Below, piece by piece: positions 1 to 10,618 of a stretch of DNA of 64,000 nucleotides. The notes under the pieces were generated by a model, which worked only from the letters and a program-made list of their open reading frames with translations, was not told where the DNA came from and searched no databases. Source of the stretch: JAWKTV01 sp041398905 (GTDB lineage Bacteria; Planctomycetota; Planctomycetia; Planctomycetales; Planctomycetaceae); contig JAWKTV010000009.1 in assembly GCA_041398905.1 (NCBI GenBank), positions 186,001 through 250,000 of the forward strand, in the 5' to 3' direction. Each line of letters opens with the position of its first letter. Within the stretch, counting starts at the first letter, position 1. A program made the position numbers and the translations under genes.

Positions 1-832
1 TCGAGCCCGATTCGTCGGCCGACCGCAAGAAGCTGGAAGACGCCTTGAAGGTGCTGGCGAAGCAGGACCCGACCTTCCGGGCGCGGATCAACGAGGAGAC
101 GGGCCAGACGCTGATCAGCGGCATGGGCGAACTGCACCTCGAAATCATCTGCAATCGACTGCGGGACGACATGAAGTTGAACGTCCGCATTCACAAGCCC
201 CGCGTCTCATATCGCGAAACGATCAAGAAGGTGGCCGAGGCGAACGGCGAGTTCCATCGCTCGACGCCGACCGGAACGGAGTCCGCCCGCGTGCGACTGA
301 AGGCCGAGCCGCACATGGGGGACGAGCCGATCACCATCGTCGTCGAGAACCTGCCCGAGGAGATGCCCAACGACCTGCGGAAGCTGCTGCCGCAGGTGCT
401 GCTCGAAGCGCGCAAGGGGGCGGCGTCGTCGGGTATCCGCTGATGCACGTGAAGCTGACCGCCATCGAAGTCGCCTACCAGGTCGGCGAAACGACCGAAA
501 GTGCGCTGCGGGCGGCTGCGTCGATGGCGGTGCAGAACGTGCTCAACGCGGCGGACATCGCGCTCCTGGAACCGGTCATGAAGCTCGAAGTCGTGACCCC
601 CGCGGAATTCCTCGGGAACATTCAGTCCGACCTCGCGTCGCGTCACGCCCGCATTCAGGGTTCCGAGCCGCGAGGCCACCTGACGGCTCTCGAAGCGGAA
701 GTCTCCCTCGCCAACATGTTCGGTTACTCCACGCATGTCCGCAGTCTGTCGCAGGGGCGGGCTTCGTATTCGATGGAGCCGCTCAAGTACGATCTGGCTC
801 CGACGTCGGTGTTAAAGGAGATGCTCTCCTGA
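1..832 (+). CDS. fusA: Elongation factor G, C-terminal part (5' end outside window, one frameshift)
   Basis: This is the C-terminal part of the ribosomal translocase EF-G. The frame is open from base 3, so the gene starts upstream of the window. It contains the EF-G domain III motif SGMGELHLEI, then RVSYRETI at the start of domain IV, and a domain V ending in FGYSTHVRSLSQGRASYSMEP. The first frame stops at 441-443, but the expected GYPLMHVKLT continuation runs in the next frame through base 443 to the stop at 832. One extra G in the ggg run near 431 would join the two parts exactly. I therefore read it as one intact gene with a base-calling error. A second EF-G paralogue lies at 18560-20662. 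Confidence 0.93.
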   Translation, partial: RARFVGRPQEAGRRLEGAGEAGPDLPGADQRGDGPDADQRHGRTAPRNHLQSTAGRHEVERPHSQAPRLISRNDQEGGRGERRVPSLDADRNGVRPRATEGRAAHGGRADHHRRREPARGDAQRPAEAAAAGAARSAQGGGVVGYPLMHVKLTAIEVAYQVGETTESALRAAASMAVQNVLNAADIALLEPVMKLEVVTPAEFLGNIQSDLASRHARIQGSEPRGHLTALEAEVSLANMFGYSTHVRSLSQGRASYSMEPLKYDLAPTSVLKEMLS

Positions 833-940
833 AGCACCTGCGCAGCCTCCCGGGCTGGCGGCCGGTGCGAACGCGGCCGGTGCGACGAACATCTCTGCCC
901 GGCCGGCTATTCGCGGTCGCTTGTGAAGTCGAACGTGAGT

Positions 941-3789
941 TCAGGAACCGGTTCGGTGGGCGTCAGGCCGCTCTTTGTGCGCTTGCCTGTCCGCGGCGGC
1001 GTCCGGATCGCTGACACGAAGGGTATAGGGGCCGTCGCCGTACACGCGCGGCGTGAACTCCGCACCCGCAATTCGAAGTGAAGAGACGATCTCTCCCGTC
1101 GCATCGTCGATCACCTGGACCAGCGGCTTTTCGAGACCCGTCACCTGGATCGTCGCCAACGGCTTTGAGGCGGGTCCGCCGGCGTTGTCCTGCTGACGGA
1201 TTGTGCGCGGCCAGCCGGGGAACTGATCGCCCGGCTGAAGGTTGTCGGCGTCGATGAGCAGCCGGTAGCAGTTGATTTCGATCGTCTGCGTCGGCTTGTG
1301 GAACTTGACGAGTCCGTAGCCGCTCGACTTGTCGTGCAGCAGTTCGAGCACCGGCTTGCGATTCTCCCGTTCCGGGTTGCCGATGGCGTAAACACTCATG
1401 CGGTTACCAAAGCCGTCGAAGTACTCGCCCGTGTCGGCCAGTTGCTCGCCCGTGGGCTCATAGGTCGGTCGGTTCTGGACAGCTCGCCCTTCCGCGTCGG
1501 GACGCCAGCTCCGGGGATAGCCGGCGGCGATCGAGGGGACGCAGAACGACCACGCCGCGTCACCGAACTCGTCGATTCCCTGTTGCGTGATGGACGGCAA
1601 ATGCTGGTCGCCGGCGTAATGAAAGGCGTACCCTTTGCGCATCGCCCGAAGGGCTTTGTTGCGTCCGGTCTGCGGCCAGCCGTTCGAGTCGAGGTCCGCG
1701 AAAATGAACTCCTGCTGCGGGCCGTGATAGTTCGCGAGATTGCAGAAGATCGTCTGGCTGAGGACGCATTTCATCTCGCTCCCCCGCCAGTCGGCCGACC
1801 AGCGTTCGAGGAAGTCGAGCTGTCGGTCACCGAGCAGCTTCAACCCCTGCCGGTCGAGCAGCGCGGGATCGTAGTCCGGGTCGGTCTGATGGTCGGGACG
1901 CCCGCGCCAGGTGTTGACCTTTCCTTCCGGCCCGGACTTGAAGTACCGGTCTTCGAGGATCGTGAAGCTGATCCCGCCATACACCATGTCGCCGTACCAG
2001 CAGTCGATTCCCTGCAGCATCGGCGTCGCATCGAACGGGTCCGGATGATGGGCGACCTGCGTGCGGAAGACGGCGTTGACGAAGTCGGGGTGCTGAGCGA
2101 ACCCGCCGCGGGCATGGTCTTCGATGCCGCGCGGCAGCTCCTTGCCCCCTTCGCCCCACACGTTCCCCTGGTACACGTCGTGGTCGTCGGGCAACACGAT
2201 CGACGGGCGGTCCTTGAGGAGATCACGAAACGCCCAGCCCCACAGGTAGATTTTGCGGAGGTAGTTGTTCGTCGCATCGCGGACGGGAGTGCGGATGACA
2301 CCGTAGCCGCCCACGCTTTCGTAGATTTGATCGCCGGAGAAGAAGAGTACGTCCGGGTTGTGCTTACGGACGTTGTCGACGAGCAGGGTGTTGGGGAACG
2401 CCGGGTCGGTGTTGCCCGTAAAGCCGGCGACGCTGATCGTCTCCTGCGCGATCGGGTCATGCCGGATCACGCCGTCCCACGCGAAGTCGAGCGACTGCTT
2501 GCGGGGGCCTTCGTGCCGCGCGGTCGGGGTGAGCTGCGACATGCGATAGACGAGGCGGTAGGGCGTGCGCAGCCGGCCGTCCCAGTTTGGAATGCGAAAG
2601 TGCGCGGTGCGGGACAGCGGATCGATGTTCGCGCGGGCGATCGTCAGCCAGTCCCCCGGGCCGCCCATCATCATGCGGTCGTCCTGCAGAGCGACGAAAT
2701 CGAATGCCTGCGCCTGCCAGTCGAACGGCAACGTCATTCCCGGCAGCGGGCATGCGGGATCGCGCTGGCTTCGATGCTGGCCGAGCCTCAGGATCTCATC
2801 CGCCCGCGTCCCCCGGACCTGCAACTCGACCGACTGCGAGTCCTCTTCACCCATCGGCGGCATCTGGGCGGTCATCTTCAACACGCCGCGGCTCAGCGTG
2901 TACATCGAGTACAGTACCGGTCCAAACGCCTGATCCAACCGCTCGACCACCTTCGGCCCACTCACCCGCCAGTCATCGAACCAGAAGCGGGCCTTACTCC
3001 CTTTGAGGTACGGGGGTGGCGATGTAGCGGCCCTTCATCTCCCCGAAGTTGTTGACGAGCCGCGACGTTCCCCGCGAGGCCGCTCTCGAACTTGTGCGTC
3101 AGCGTCAACGGACCGCCGCGGACTTTGCCCGTCTGAAAGTCGGTCGCCAGCAACGTCAGTTCGTACTCGCCCTGTCCTTTGGGCGTGCCTGTCAGCCGAA
3201 GGATCGAGCCTTCGTTGCCGTTAGGAACTTCCGCCTGCAGCGTGACGTGCTGGCCGGGCGGCCCCAGGAAATACAACCCGTTGACATTCACCCCCGCCTC
3301 GATCGCCGGCCGGCCATGAATCAAAGCCGAGCGGTAATCTCCGAGTTCGCTGCGAATGCCGATGGCGAAGCCGGCCGAGCCTTGACCCTGCTGGACGTCC
3401 TGCGTGCCGAGGTGGACGCTCAACTCGAACGCCGCATCCTCTGCCGAGAGTTGATGCGTGAGCAACTGCAGATTGCGATCGGCCCCGGCACGAGTGCATT
3501 CGAGCACACCTTCGCGAAGCCGCCAGTCCTCCATCGGATTCGCCCAGTACTCCGGTCCGATCCACACGCGGTCGTGCTGCGCCATCCAGTTGGACTGGAA
3601 TTCGGCGGCGGTCAATCGCGGGACGACCGCCAGCAGGAGGAGACCGATCAAGGCCATCACGGGCCGTGTTCGCGAACCTGTGGAGCTGACGGACAACAGT
3701 CGCCCGAGGCTGCTCGCCACCGACAGGCGCGCCGCGCGCCAACAGCCGTTGGCACGAACCGGGTCTTCACAGCCAAATTGCTCACACAT
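941..3789 (-). CDS. Exported PhoD-like phosphatase/phosphodiesterase (frameshifted)
   Basis: This is a metallophosphatase of the PhoD-like family, probably secreted. The start at 3789 has a GGGAG ribosome-binding site, and a hydrophobic signal segment (MALIGLLLLAVV) ends before AEFQ. The N-terminal 200 or so residues form a beta-rich domain of the DUF1080/LamG type. The catalytic part shows the PhoD metal-site motifs FFSGDQIYES, LPDDHDVYQGN and YAGDQHLPS. The coding frame changes twice between about 3010 and 3055: a GEMKGRYIATP piece and then a KARFWFDDWRV piece read in other frames, and together they bridge the halves. A further shift near 990 may put the true stop at 907, giving the tail ELTFDF. 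It converges with the EF-G gene. Substrate is unknown. Confidence 0.85.
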
Positions 3790-4145
3790 CGAGTTCTCCC
3801 GGCACTGCCGTTGAAGTCTCGCGAGACTGGACCACTGCACATCGTTTCGCCGGTACGCGACCATAATCGATCGTACCGGTCCTGAGGGGTGATCTCAATT
3901 TGACGGTCAGCCCCCTGTCAGGTTGCGAAGTCGAACCGAACTCGCCAGCGGAGCGGGCATTGGAGCGCCCCTGCCGAATCGTGCTCTCCTACTTAGACAA
4001 CAACAGAGTCGAAATCCTCACTCCCGAAGTGCTTCCCCTGGCGATTTCGCCGACGCACCTGCATTTCCGGAGCTATGTTGCCAGAAGCAAACGCTCCCCT
4101 CCGTCCGCGCAACCTGGCCTTGGCCACCTCACACTCGGTCTCATC

Positions 4146-4871
4146 ATGGACGCCAGCCATCTCACCGAACTGATCGAACTTGAAGACACCTACTGGTGGC
4201 ATGTCGCCAAGCGGCAGCTCGTCGTCGATCTGCTGGCCCGTTACTTCCCGCAGCCCGGCCGGCTGGTGGAAGGGGGCATCGGCTCGGCACGCAACCTGAT
4301 CGAGTTCCGGAAGCTCGGTTACGACGTCGCCGGCCTCGACATCATGCCGGAGTCGGTCGAGCACGCGCACAGCCGCGGCCTCGCCAACTGTCAGCTCCAC
4401 GACCTCACGCAGCCCTGGCCCTTCGACGCCGAGACGACGCAGGTGGTCGTGCTGCTCGATGTGCTGGAGCACCTCTCGGACCCGGTTGGCACTCTCGAAC
4501 ATATCCACCACATCCTGCAGCCAGGCGGGGGAGTGATTCTGACCGTCCCGGCACACCCCTGGATGTACGGCGACTGGGACAAGAGCCTCGGCCACTACCG
4601 ACGCTACCACCGACAGGAACTCGAAGATCATTGCCGCACGGCGGGCTTCCACATCGAACGGCTCAGCTTCTGGAACGGGTTCACCTTTCCGGCCGCCGTC
4701 GCAGTGCGTGGCAAGGAGAGGCTCACCGGGCGAACCAACTCGGCGGAGTTCCCGCGTGTCGGCCGAATGGTCAATTCCGGGCTCCAGATGATGGCCTCCG
4801 CCGAGCGGTGGTGGCTCAAACGTTTTCCCGCCCCATGTGGCCTGTCGTATTTCGCCGTGCTGCGGAAGTAG
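4146..4871 (+). CDS. Class I SAM-dependent methyltransferase
   Basis: A 241-residue methyltransferase of the Methyltransf_11/23 type. The SAM-binding motif I is VEGGIGSARNL, followed by the acidic residue in AGLDIMP. The VVLLDVLEHLSDP and LQPGGGVILTVPA segments are the usual post-motif strands. A longer open frame begins at 3900, but its first 82 residues have no family-like content, so I chose the internal ATG. It sits 18 bp upstream of a GT-C membrane glycosyltransferase-like gene, and the pair looks like an operon. Methyltransferases with this LEHLSDP arrangement often act on lipid-linked or sugar intermediates, which would fit the neighbour, but the acceptor cannot be told from sequence. 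Confidence 0.85.
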   Translation: MDASHLTELIELEDTYWWHVAKRQLVVDLLARYFPQPGRLVEGGIGSARNLIEFRKLGYDVAGLDIMPESVEHAHSRGLANCQLHDLTQPWPFDAETTQVVVLLDVLEHLSDPVGTLEHIHHILQPGGGVILTVPAHPWMYGDWDKSLGHYRRYHRQELEDHCRTAGFHIERLSFWNGFTFPAAVAVRGKERLTGRTNSAEFPRVGRMVNSGLQMMASAERWWLKRFPAPCGLSYFAVLRK

Positions 4872-4889
4872 ACCGTCCCGAGACACCTC

Positions 4890-6686
4890 ATGCCCGCCGG
4901 TTCCAACACAACCGTTCTGCTCGAACGACCGGTGCCCGGTCCAGTGCGCGGAAGCAGCGAGTTTCCGCCAGCGTCGCCGGTGACGCCTGTGGCTCGACGC
5001 GGCGATTCGGAACTGGGTTCCCGCTCCGAGCGTTGGTGGCGACATCCGGCAATACCCTGCGCGCTGCTCGCGGTGCTGCTGGTGGCGAACCTGCCGATCG
5101 TGGTATGTCGCCCACTCGGGCCCGATCCGGTGCTCTACGACCTGCAGGCCCGTGTGCTGCTGGAGGGCGGCACGCTGTATCGAGACATCATCGAACCGAA
5201 CCTGCCGGGGGTGGTGGCGGTGCATGCGCTGGTGCGTTCGGTCGCGGGATGGTCGCCCCTCGCCTTGCGCGTCGCGGACCTGCTGATTGTGGGGAGCGTC
5301 ATCTGGCTCTTGAGCGCATGGGTTCAACGACTGCGAAAACTGGAAGGGCTCGCCGTGGAGCACGACTCCCGGGCCGGACCGGTCTGGCTGGCCGTGGTCC
5401 TCACCTGGTTCTATCTCTCATTGACCGAAAGCCAGACATGCCAGCGTGACCTCTGGACGCTTCTGCCTGTCCTCACCGCGATGACGTTGCGGTGGTATCG
5501 GGTGCATACATCGTTCGGCGAACATTTGCCGCGGGGGCGGTTTGTCTGGGGGGCGGTCATCGAAGGTGTGCTGTGGGCGATTGCGTGCTGGATCAAGCCG
5601 CAGGTCGTCATTCCCGGCGGACTGGTGGTGCTTGTGTCGACGCTGATACACCGGCGGCGTTCGCCGGCGCTGCTCGATATCGGCAGCGTGTTGCTGGGGG
5701 GTGGGCTGTTCACCGCGTCGGTGATTGACTGGATGGTACACTCGGGCACGTGGCCGCACTTCGTCGAGATGATGACCGAGTGGAACCCGCAGTATTTCCA
5801 GCATGGCCGACGGCTGTGGAGCGTCGAAAAACTGCTCAGCAGTTACCGGTTCTTCTCGCCGTTGAGCCTTGGCGTACCCGTCGCTTTACTGCTAACGGCA
5901 CCGACGCTCGCGAGCGGCCTCCGGAAACGCAAGCCCTGCCCGAGTGCCGAGGCCGACGTGCTGCTGGTCACACTCTTCATCGGCTGGACATTGCAGGCGG
6001 TGCTGCTGCAGAACACCTTCGCGTATGTGCAACTGCCGGTGGTGGTGCTGGCGGTCACCACCCTGTGGCGACTGCTGCCGAGGTTCCCACGACTCGGTAC
6101 GCTGGTCATCCCGGCGGCCATCGCGGCGGTTCTGATGGCGATGCCCGGCCGTGCCGCAACCAACCGCGACCAGCTCGCGGCGTGGCCCGCCTGCCTTCGG
6201 GAAGGTCCGACCACCGCCGTTCAGCAGCGGGTGCAGCTTGACCACTACCCTGACCGGGGGGAGCTGGCCACGGTGACCAACTACCTGCGGACGCTCGATC
6301 TGCGGGATGGTGACCTCACAACCTTCAACCTCAATCTTGTCCACATGTACGCCGAGCTGCGGCTGCGGCCGTCGACGCGATACGTCTTCACCGACATTCT
6401 CGCGCACATATTCCGCGACCGCGCCGGCGTCATCGAAGACGCGCTGCAGACCTCCGGGCAACGGTTTGTCGTCAGCAGTCTGACGGAAAATGGACTCGCC
6501 GCCGACGTCGTCGCCGCGCTGGATGACGACCCCGCCGCCTTCGAGCCGCTGCTGACCGCCGAGACGCTCGGTGAGTTCCCGTACAATCAGACGGTGATCC
6601 ACCGCACCGGTCAGTACGTGGTGCATCGTGTCGACCAACCCGTCGGCCGACTGTGCCTGGGGATTCGAAAGTCGACCGGCAATTGA
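4890..6686 (+). CDS. GT-C/ArnT-like multispanning membrane protein
   Basis: A 598-residue integral membrane protein with a cytoplasmic N-terminus of about 50 residues, then about ten hydrophobic segments, and a soluble C-terminal part of about 170 residues. The first periplasmic loop carries an acidic pair (LGPDPVLYDLQARVLLEG and RDIIEPN). This is the position where family 39 and ArnT-like lipid-phosphate-sugar-dependent glycosyltransferases have their catalytic acids. It would transfer a sugar from a polyprenyl-phosphate donor on the outer face of the membrane. It follows the methyltransferase at 4146 by 18 bp and is probably co-transcribed with it. Donor and acceptor are unknown. Confidence 0.72.
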   Translation: MPAGSNTTVLLERPVPGPVRGSSEFPPASPVTPVARRGDSELGSRSERWWRHPAIPCALLAVLLVANLPIVVCRPLGPDPVLYDLQARVLLEGGTLYRDIIEPNLPGVVAVHALVRSVAGWSPLALRVADLLIVGSVIWLLSAWVQRLRKLEGLAVEHDSRAGPVWLAVVLTWFYLSLTESQTCQRDLWTLLPVLTAMTLRWYRVHTSFGEHLPRGRFVWGAVIEGVLWAIACWIKPQVVIPGGLVVLVSTLIHRRRSPALLDIGSVLLGGGLFTASVIDWMVHSGTWPHFVEMMTEWNPQYFQHGRRLWSVEKLLSSYRFFSPLSLGVPVALLLTAPTLASGLRKRKPCPSAEADVLLVTLFIGWTLQAVLLQNTFAYVQLPVVVLAVTTLWRLLPRFPRLGTLVIPAAIAAVLMAMPGRAATNRDQLAAWPACLREGPTTAVQQRVQLDHYPDRGELATVTNYLRTLDLRDGDLTTFNLNLVHMYAELRLRPSTRYVFTDILAHIFRDRAGVIEDALQTSGQRFVVSSLTENGLAADVVAALDDDPAAFEPLLTAETLGEFPYNQTVIHRTGQYVVHRVDQPVGRLCLGIRKSTGN

Positions 6687-6816
6687 TTCTGCTGATGGAC
6701 CCGGGGCACCACTCCCCCATGTCCGGGATCGTTACCGCCACTGCTTGCCGGACCGCTTCGCTCAGGTAAGATTGGTCAAGCCGCATGTCGATGGTCGGTC
6801 ATCCCCCTCAAGTGCA

Positions 6817-7428
6817 ATGTCGTACGAAGCCCTCGCACTGCTGCTGATGATCGTCGGCTTCGCGCTGATTGTTGCGGAAGTGTTCATTCCCTCGGGCGGA
6901 ATGATCATGATCCTCTGCATCTGCTCGTTCGCGGCATCGGTCTGGTTCGCTCACCGCGCCTGGTGGGGGCCGGCCCCTGCGTTTTTCTGGTCGTACGTCG
7001 GCGCGCTCGCGCTCCTGATACCGGCAGCCGCCTTCGGCGCGTTCCGGATGCTCGAGCGCACCGCCCTCGGTCGACGGATGCTGCTGAGCGCGCCGACCCG
7101 CGAAGAGGTGGTCCCGTACCAGAATGAGGTCTCGCGACTGCAGCGGATGATCGGACAGAGAGGCGATGCGCTGAGCCTGATGACGCCCGGTGGCATGGTG
7201 CGGATCAATGGCGAGCGTTTGCACGCGGTGTCGGAGGGGACCGTGATCGAGCCAGGCGCTCAGATCGAAGTGATGGATGTGAAGGGGACGCGGGTCGTCG
7301 TGCGTGCGGTTTCGTCGGTCTGGATTGAAGAAGAATCAGCTTCGCCACCGCGAGAGCCGCCCGGCTCGGAGCTCGCGGAGGGTGACGACCGCCCGTTGCC
7401 CCTTGACTTCGACTTTCCGCAAGGCTAA
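6817..7428 (+). CDS. NfeD-family membrane protein
   Basis: A 203-residue NfeD-like protein. Residues 1-90 form about three membrane segments, starting MSYEALALLLMIVGFALIVAEVF, the classic NfeD N-terminus with an acidic residue in the membrane. The C-terminal part (TPGGMVRINGERLHAVSEG and QIEVMDVKGTRVVVRAV) is the OB-fold NfeD domain. The open frame extends upstream to 6628, but only the part from this ATG matches the family. A flotillin-type gene follows 111 bp downstream. NfeD-FloA/FloT pairing is a recognised bacterial arrangement in which NfeD works with the flotillin scaffold in membrane microdomains. Confidence 0.9.
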   Translation: MSYEALALLLMIVGFALIVAEVFIPSGGMIMILCICSFAASVWFAHRAWWGPAPAFFWSYVGALALLIPAAAFGAFRMLERTALGRRMLLSAPTREEVVPYQNEVSRLQRMIGQRGDALSLMTPGGMVRINGERLHAVSEGTVIEPGAQIEVMDVKGTRVVVRAVSSVWIEEESASPPREPPGSELAEGDDRPLPLDFDFPQG

Positions 7429-7539
7429 ATCGAGACAAGAGTTTTGACGCCAAACGTCCGCGCGCGGTTGCGATTGCCGCGGAGTCAGGCTGTAAACGGT
7501 GTTCAGTGACCACTCGCCCGTTACGAGGGCCGGAGTTCC

Positions 7540-8592
7540 ATGCTCAATTCGACTCGACTGCTTGCAATCGACGATCAGACGTTGGTCTGGTCCGCCGCGG
7601 CGTTCATCACCGTATTCGGGTTGATCTTCTTCGCGGTATTCGCGCGGTACTTCAGTCTGTGGATTCAATGCAAGACCTCCCGCGCCGGGATCGGCATTGT
7701 GAATCTCATCATGATGTCGATTCGTCGCGTCAATCCGACGATCATCGCCCGCAGCAAGATCATGGCGGTGCAGGCGGGGCTGACCAACCACTATCCGATC
7801 TCGACACAGGCGCTCGAGGCTCACTACCTCGCCGGCGGGAATGTGCCGAACGTCATCCGGGCGCTCATCGCCTCTAACAAGGCGGACCTCGACATGGACT
7901 GGCAGATCGCTCAGGCGATCGACCTGGCGGGTCGCGACGTGCTGGACGCCGTGCGGACATCGGTTTATCCCAAGGTCATTGACTGCCCCGACCCGAAAAA
8001 GACGGCCGGTACACTGGATGCGGTCGCGGGCGACGGTATCCAGCTCAAGGCCCGCGCCCGCGTTACGGTGCGAACCAACATCAAGCAGTTGATTGGTGGT
8101 GCGACGGAAGAGACGGTAATCGCCCGTGTCGGGCAGGGGATCGTGCAGGCGATCGGCTCGACGCCGACCTACGCCGCCGTCCTGGAGAATCCCGACCGCA
8201 TCTCGCAAACCGTGCTCAATCAAGGTCTCGAAGCGCAGACTGCGTTCGAGATCGTCTCGATCGACATCGCGGACATCGATGTGGGACAGAATATTGGTGC
8301 GCGGCTGCAAGCCGACCAGGCCGAGGCGGACATGCGGGTGGCGCAGGCCGGTGCGGAACGCCGCCGTGCGAACGCGGCTGCCGCCGAGCAGGAGTGGGTC
8401 GCCAAGACACAGGCCAACCGGGCCGAGGTGGTGCTCGCGGAGGCAGCGGTTCCGAAGGCGATGTCCGCCGCCTTCCGTAACAACCGCCTCGGGCTGCAAG
8501 ATTACTACGAACTGCGGAACATTCAGGCCGATACCAGAATGCGGGCCGCCATTGCCGGCGTACAGGACGCCGTCGCCCCTTCGGCCGACTGA
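7540..8592 (+). CDS. floA: Flotillin-like protein FloA
   Basis: A 350-residue FloA (UPF0365/YqfA) protein. One N-terminal membrane segment (residues 16-40) is followed by a long cytoplasmic SPFH-like region with the hallmark stretches STQALEAHYLAGGNV, DLAGRDVLDAVRTSV and KVIDCPDPK. A coiled region rich in Ala, Glu and Arg (EADMRVAQAGAERRRA) follows. FloA organises membrane microdomains. The ATG has a CGGAG site seven bases upstream. It lies between nfeD and a conserved small membrane protein. A second floA copy begins at 63402. The two share SKI/AKI-AVQAGL, AHYLAGGNV and KARARVTVRTN but differ in the N-terminal membrane region. Confidence 0.95.
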   Translation: MLNSTRLLAIDDQTLVWSAAAFITVFGLIFFAVFARYFSLWIQCKTSRAGIGIVNLIMMSIRRVNPTIIARSKIMAVQAGLTNHYPISTQALEAHYLAGGNVPNVIRALIASNKADLDMDWQIAQAIDLAGRDVLDAVRTSVYPKVIDCPDPKKTAGTLDAVAGDGIQLKARARVTVRTNIKQLIGGATEETVIARVGQGIVQAIGSTPTYAAVLENPDRISQTVLNQGLEAQTAFEIVSIDIADIDVGQNIGARLQADQAEADMRVAQAGAERRRANAAAAEQEWVAKTQANRAEVVLAEAAVPKAMSAAFRNNRLGLQDYYELRNIQADTRMRAAIAGVQDAVAPSAD

Positions 8593-8727
8593 GCAACAGG
8601 GAGCGGGGCACCGCGTCGGGCACCGCGGCTGTGGCATCCTGCAGACCGGTTGAGGTCAATTTCGTGTGAGACCAGTCCGGCAGCCAGTTGATCGCCGCGT
8701 CCTTCACCACCACGAGCATTTCCGTCC

Positions 8728-9398
8728 ATGCCGCAACTGACTCCGCTGCTCGCCGTCGATGTCGGTGGTCTCGTCGCGATCGCCTTCATGGTGATCTCGT
8801 TCATCGGCTGGATTTCGAACCTGATCAATGGGAATCAGCCGGGGAAGCGACCCGACCGCAATCGCCAGCAGCGTCCGCGTGACAAGCAGTTGCGGCAAGA
8901 GATCGACGAGTTCCTGCAGGACAACTCCAAGCGGCGGAGTCGTCGCCGCGATGAAGAGGCGGAACTCCTGTCCGCCGACGAAATCGAGGTCGTGGACAAG
9001 CCCCGCCCCGTCCGACGGCGGCCCACACCGCGTCCCCGCCAGCAGTCGGTCGAGCAGCCGACGCCGTCAAGTCTCGCCCCCGCCGATCTGAGTGCGAGGC
9101 ATCTGGAAACGTCGCTGGGCGGCAACACAATGCAGCAGAAGGCGCAGCAATACCTCGCCGAGCAGGCGCGGAAGCAGGCGACTCAACAGTCGGCGATTCA
9201 GGGGTCGGTTTCTCAGCACCTGGGAGTCTTCACGGCCGAGTCCTCGGCGGGACGGAAGGGGAGTGAGGAGACCACGCGGCAGCGGAGCACGCCCGCCACG
9301 GCGTTGCTCAAGATGCTGCGGAGCAAGCAGGGGTCCGTCAGGCGGTCATCCTGGGCGAAGTCCTCAACCGTCCGCAGCGATTCAATCGCCCGCGTTGA
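8728..9398 (+). CDS. Conserved planctomycete-type membrane-anchored protein next to floA (frameshifted)
   Basis: A protein of about 223 residues and unknown function. One membrane helix (residues 10-33, VDVGGLVAIAFMVISFIGWI) is followed by a highly charged, Arg/Gln-rich disordered region. The uncorrected frame runs to 9504 with a meaningless tail. Adding one G to the gggg run at 9330-9333 gives a compact ending, RQAVILGEVLNRPQRFNRPR, and a stop at 9396-9398. That ending has the look of a conserved C-terminal motif, so I take 9398 as the real end. Its position directly after floA suggests a role at the same membrane domains, which is inference only. Confidence 0.68.
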
Positions 9399-9513
9399 AG
9401 TGCGGTCGGCCGCAACTCGCACCCGTTCGCCGGTCGAGCGCGGTCGCAAGAGAGTCGCCGCGACCCGCATCCCGATGCGGTCAACGCTTGGTCTGGAACA
9501 GTGAGACCCAGTT

Positions 9514-10351
9514 GTGATTCCAGCTTACCTCACGGTGCCCGCCGACCGGTTGGGCGTTGAGACGGGCGTGACGGTGCGGATCGTCCCGGACGCCGCCGCG
9601 CTGGCGAACGCCTGCGCGGAGGACATCCTCGAACTGCTGATCGCCTTGCGCGACGCAGGGCGGCCCGCCACGCTCATCCTGCCGGTCGGGCCGGTCGATC
9701 AGTTCCCCATACTGGCCAACAAGATCAACGCCGCTCGCCTCTCGCTGCGGGATGCGGTGCTCATCAACATGGATGAGTACCTGACGGACGATGATCGCTG
9801 GGTACCGGACGAACATCCGCTCAGCTTTCGCAGCTACATGCGGCGGGCCTTTTACGAGCTGCTCGATCCCAACCTGCGGCCACCGGAAGAACAACGGGTC
9901 TTTCCCGACCCTGCCGCTCCCGAGCGAATCGGAGAGATCATCGCCGAGCGCGGCGGGGTCGACGCCTGCTGCGGCGGCATCGGCATCAATGGTCATGTTG
10001 CGTTCAACGAGCCGCCCGAACCGGGAGAGTCGCTGACAGCGGCGGAATTCATGGAGCTGCCGACCCGCGTGCTTTCACTCGCCCGCGAGACGCGGCATCA
10101 ACGCCAACACCATCGGCGGCAGCCTCGAAATCGTCCCCCGCCGTTGTGTCACCGTGGGTATGGCGGAGATCCTCGCGGCCCGCAGCCTGCTGTTCTACTG
10201 CAACCGACCCTGGCAATCGGCCGTCGTTCGTCGCGTGCTGCACGGCGAGGTGTCGCCCGACTGCCCGGCATCCTTCCTGCGCCAGCATGGTGCCGCCAGG
10301 TTGACGATTACCGCAGAGGTCGCCCGGCCTCCCGATATCCGCCTGCGCTAA
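9514..10351 (+). CDS. Glucosamine-6-phosphate isomerase/deaminase-like (NagB family, frameshifted)
   Basis: A NagB-family sugar-phosphate isomerase of about 279 residues. It would convert glucosamine-6-phosphate to fructose-6-phosphate and ammonia, or act on a related sugar phosphate. Visible motifs are INMDEYL (catalytic Asp region), GGIGINGHVAFNEPPEP (catalytic loop with His and Glu) and, after the frameshift, GINANTIGGSLEIVP and TVGMAEILAARSLLFYC. The open frame switches near 10095, where one added G (ggc to gggc) restores the second half, ending at 10351. Start is GTG. The first member of the catalytic pair DGH is NGH here, a substitution also known from Bacillus NagB. Exact substrate is uncertain. 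Confidence 0.82.
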
Positions 10352-10618
10352 ACAACGGCCGTGGGACATCGCACCAGAGATACTGGTGTCGTCGTTCTGG
10401 AGATAGGGAACCAGGCAGGCTGGAGAACTTTAGCCATGCCCGGTCGCCCCAATTATTGGAAGTGGCGAAAGTGTGACGCTCGCCACTCGCTCGTCAGCTG
10501 CGGCGCCGATATTATTTCGCGGCCGCGAAGTTCCGCCTCGCCACGGTGACATCACCACACAACGAGCGGCCGGTTCGCACTTCGGACTCTCGTTGGCCGT
10601 ATCAACTGCATTCGCATC

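Noticed and set aside
431..443. Programmed ribosomal frameshift in EF-G
   Set aside because: No slippery heptamer or downstream structure was seen, and the same type of break occurs in many unrelated genes here, so base-calling error is simpler.
1298..3055. 585-residue open frame opposite the PhoD-like gene
   Set aside because: Antisense shadow of a gene with clear metal-site motifs; composition is Arg/Val/Gly-rich without a domain.
3993..5363. 456-residue open frame opposite the methyltransferase and GT-C gene
   Set aside because: His/Arg/Gln-rich translation, no domain, and it spans two well-supported genes on the other strand.
7336..8637. 433-residue open frame opposite floA
   Set aside because: Mirror of the FloA coding region; FloA motifs on the plus strand are unambiguous.
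10372..10388. CACCAG-AGATA-CTGGTG hairpin after nagB as a terminator
   Set aside because: Only six pairs and no T run; too weak to call.
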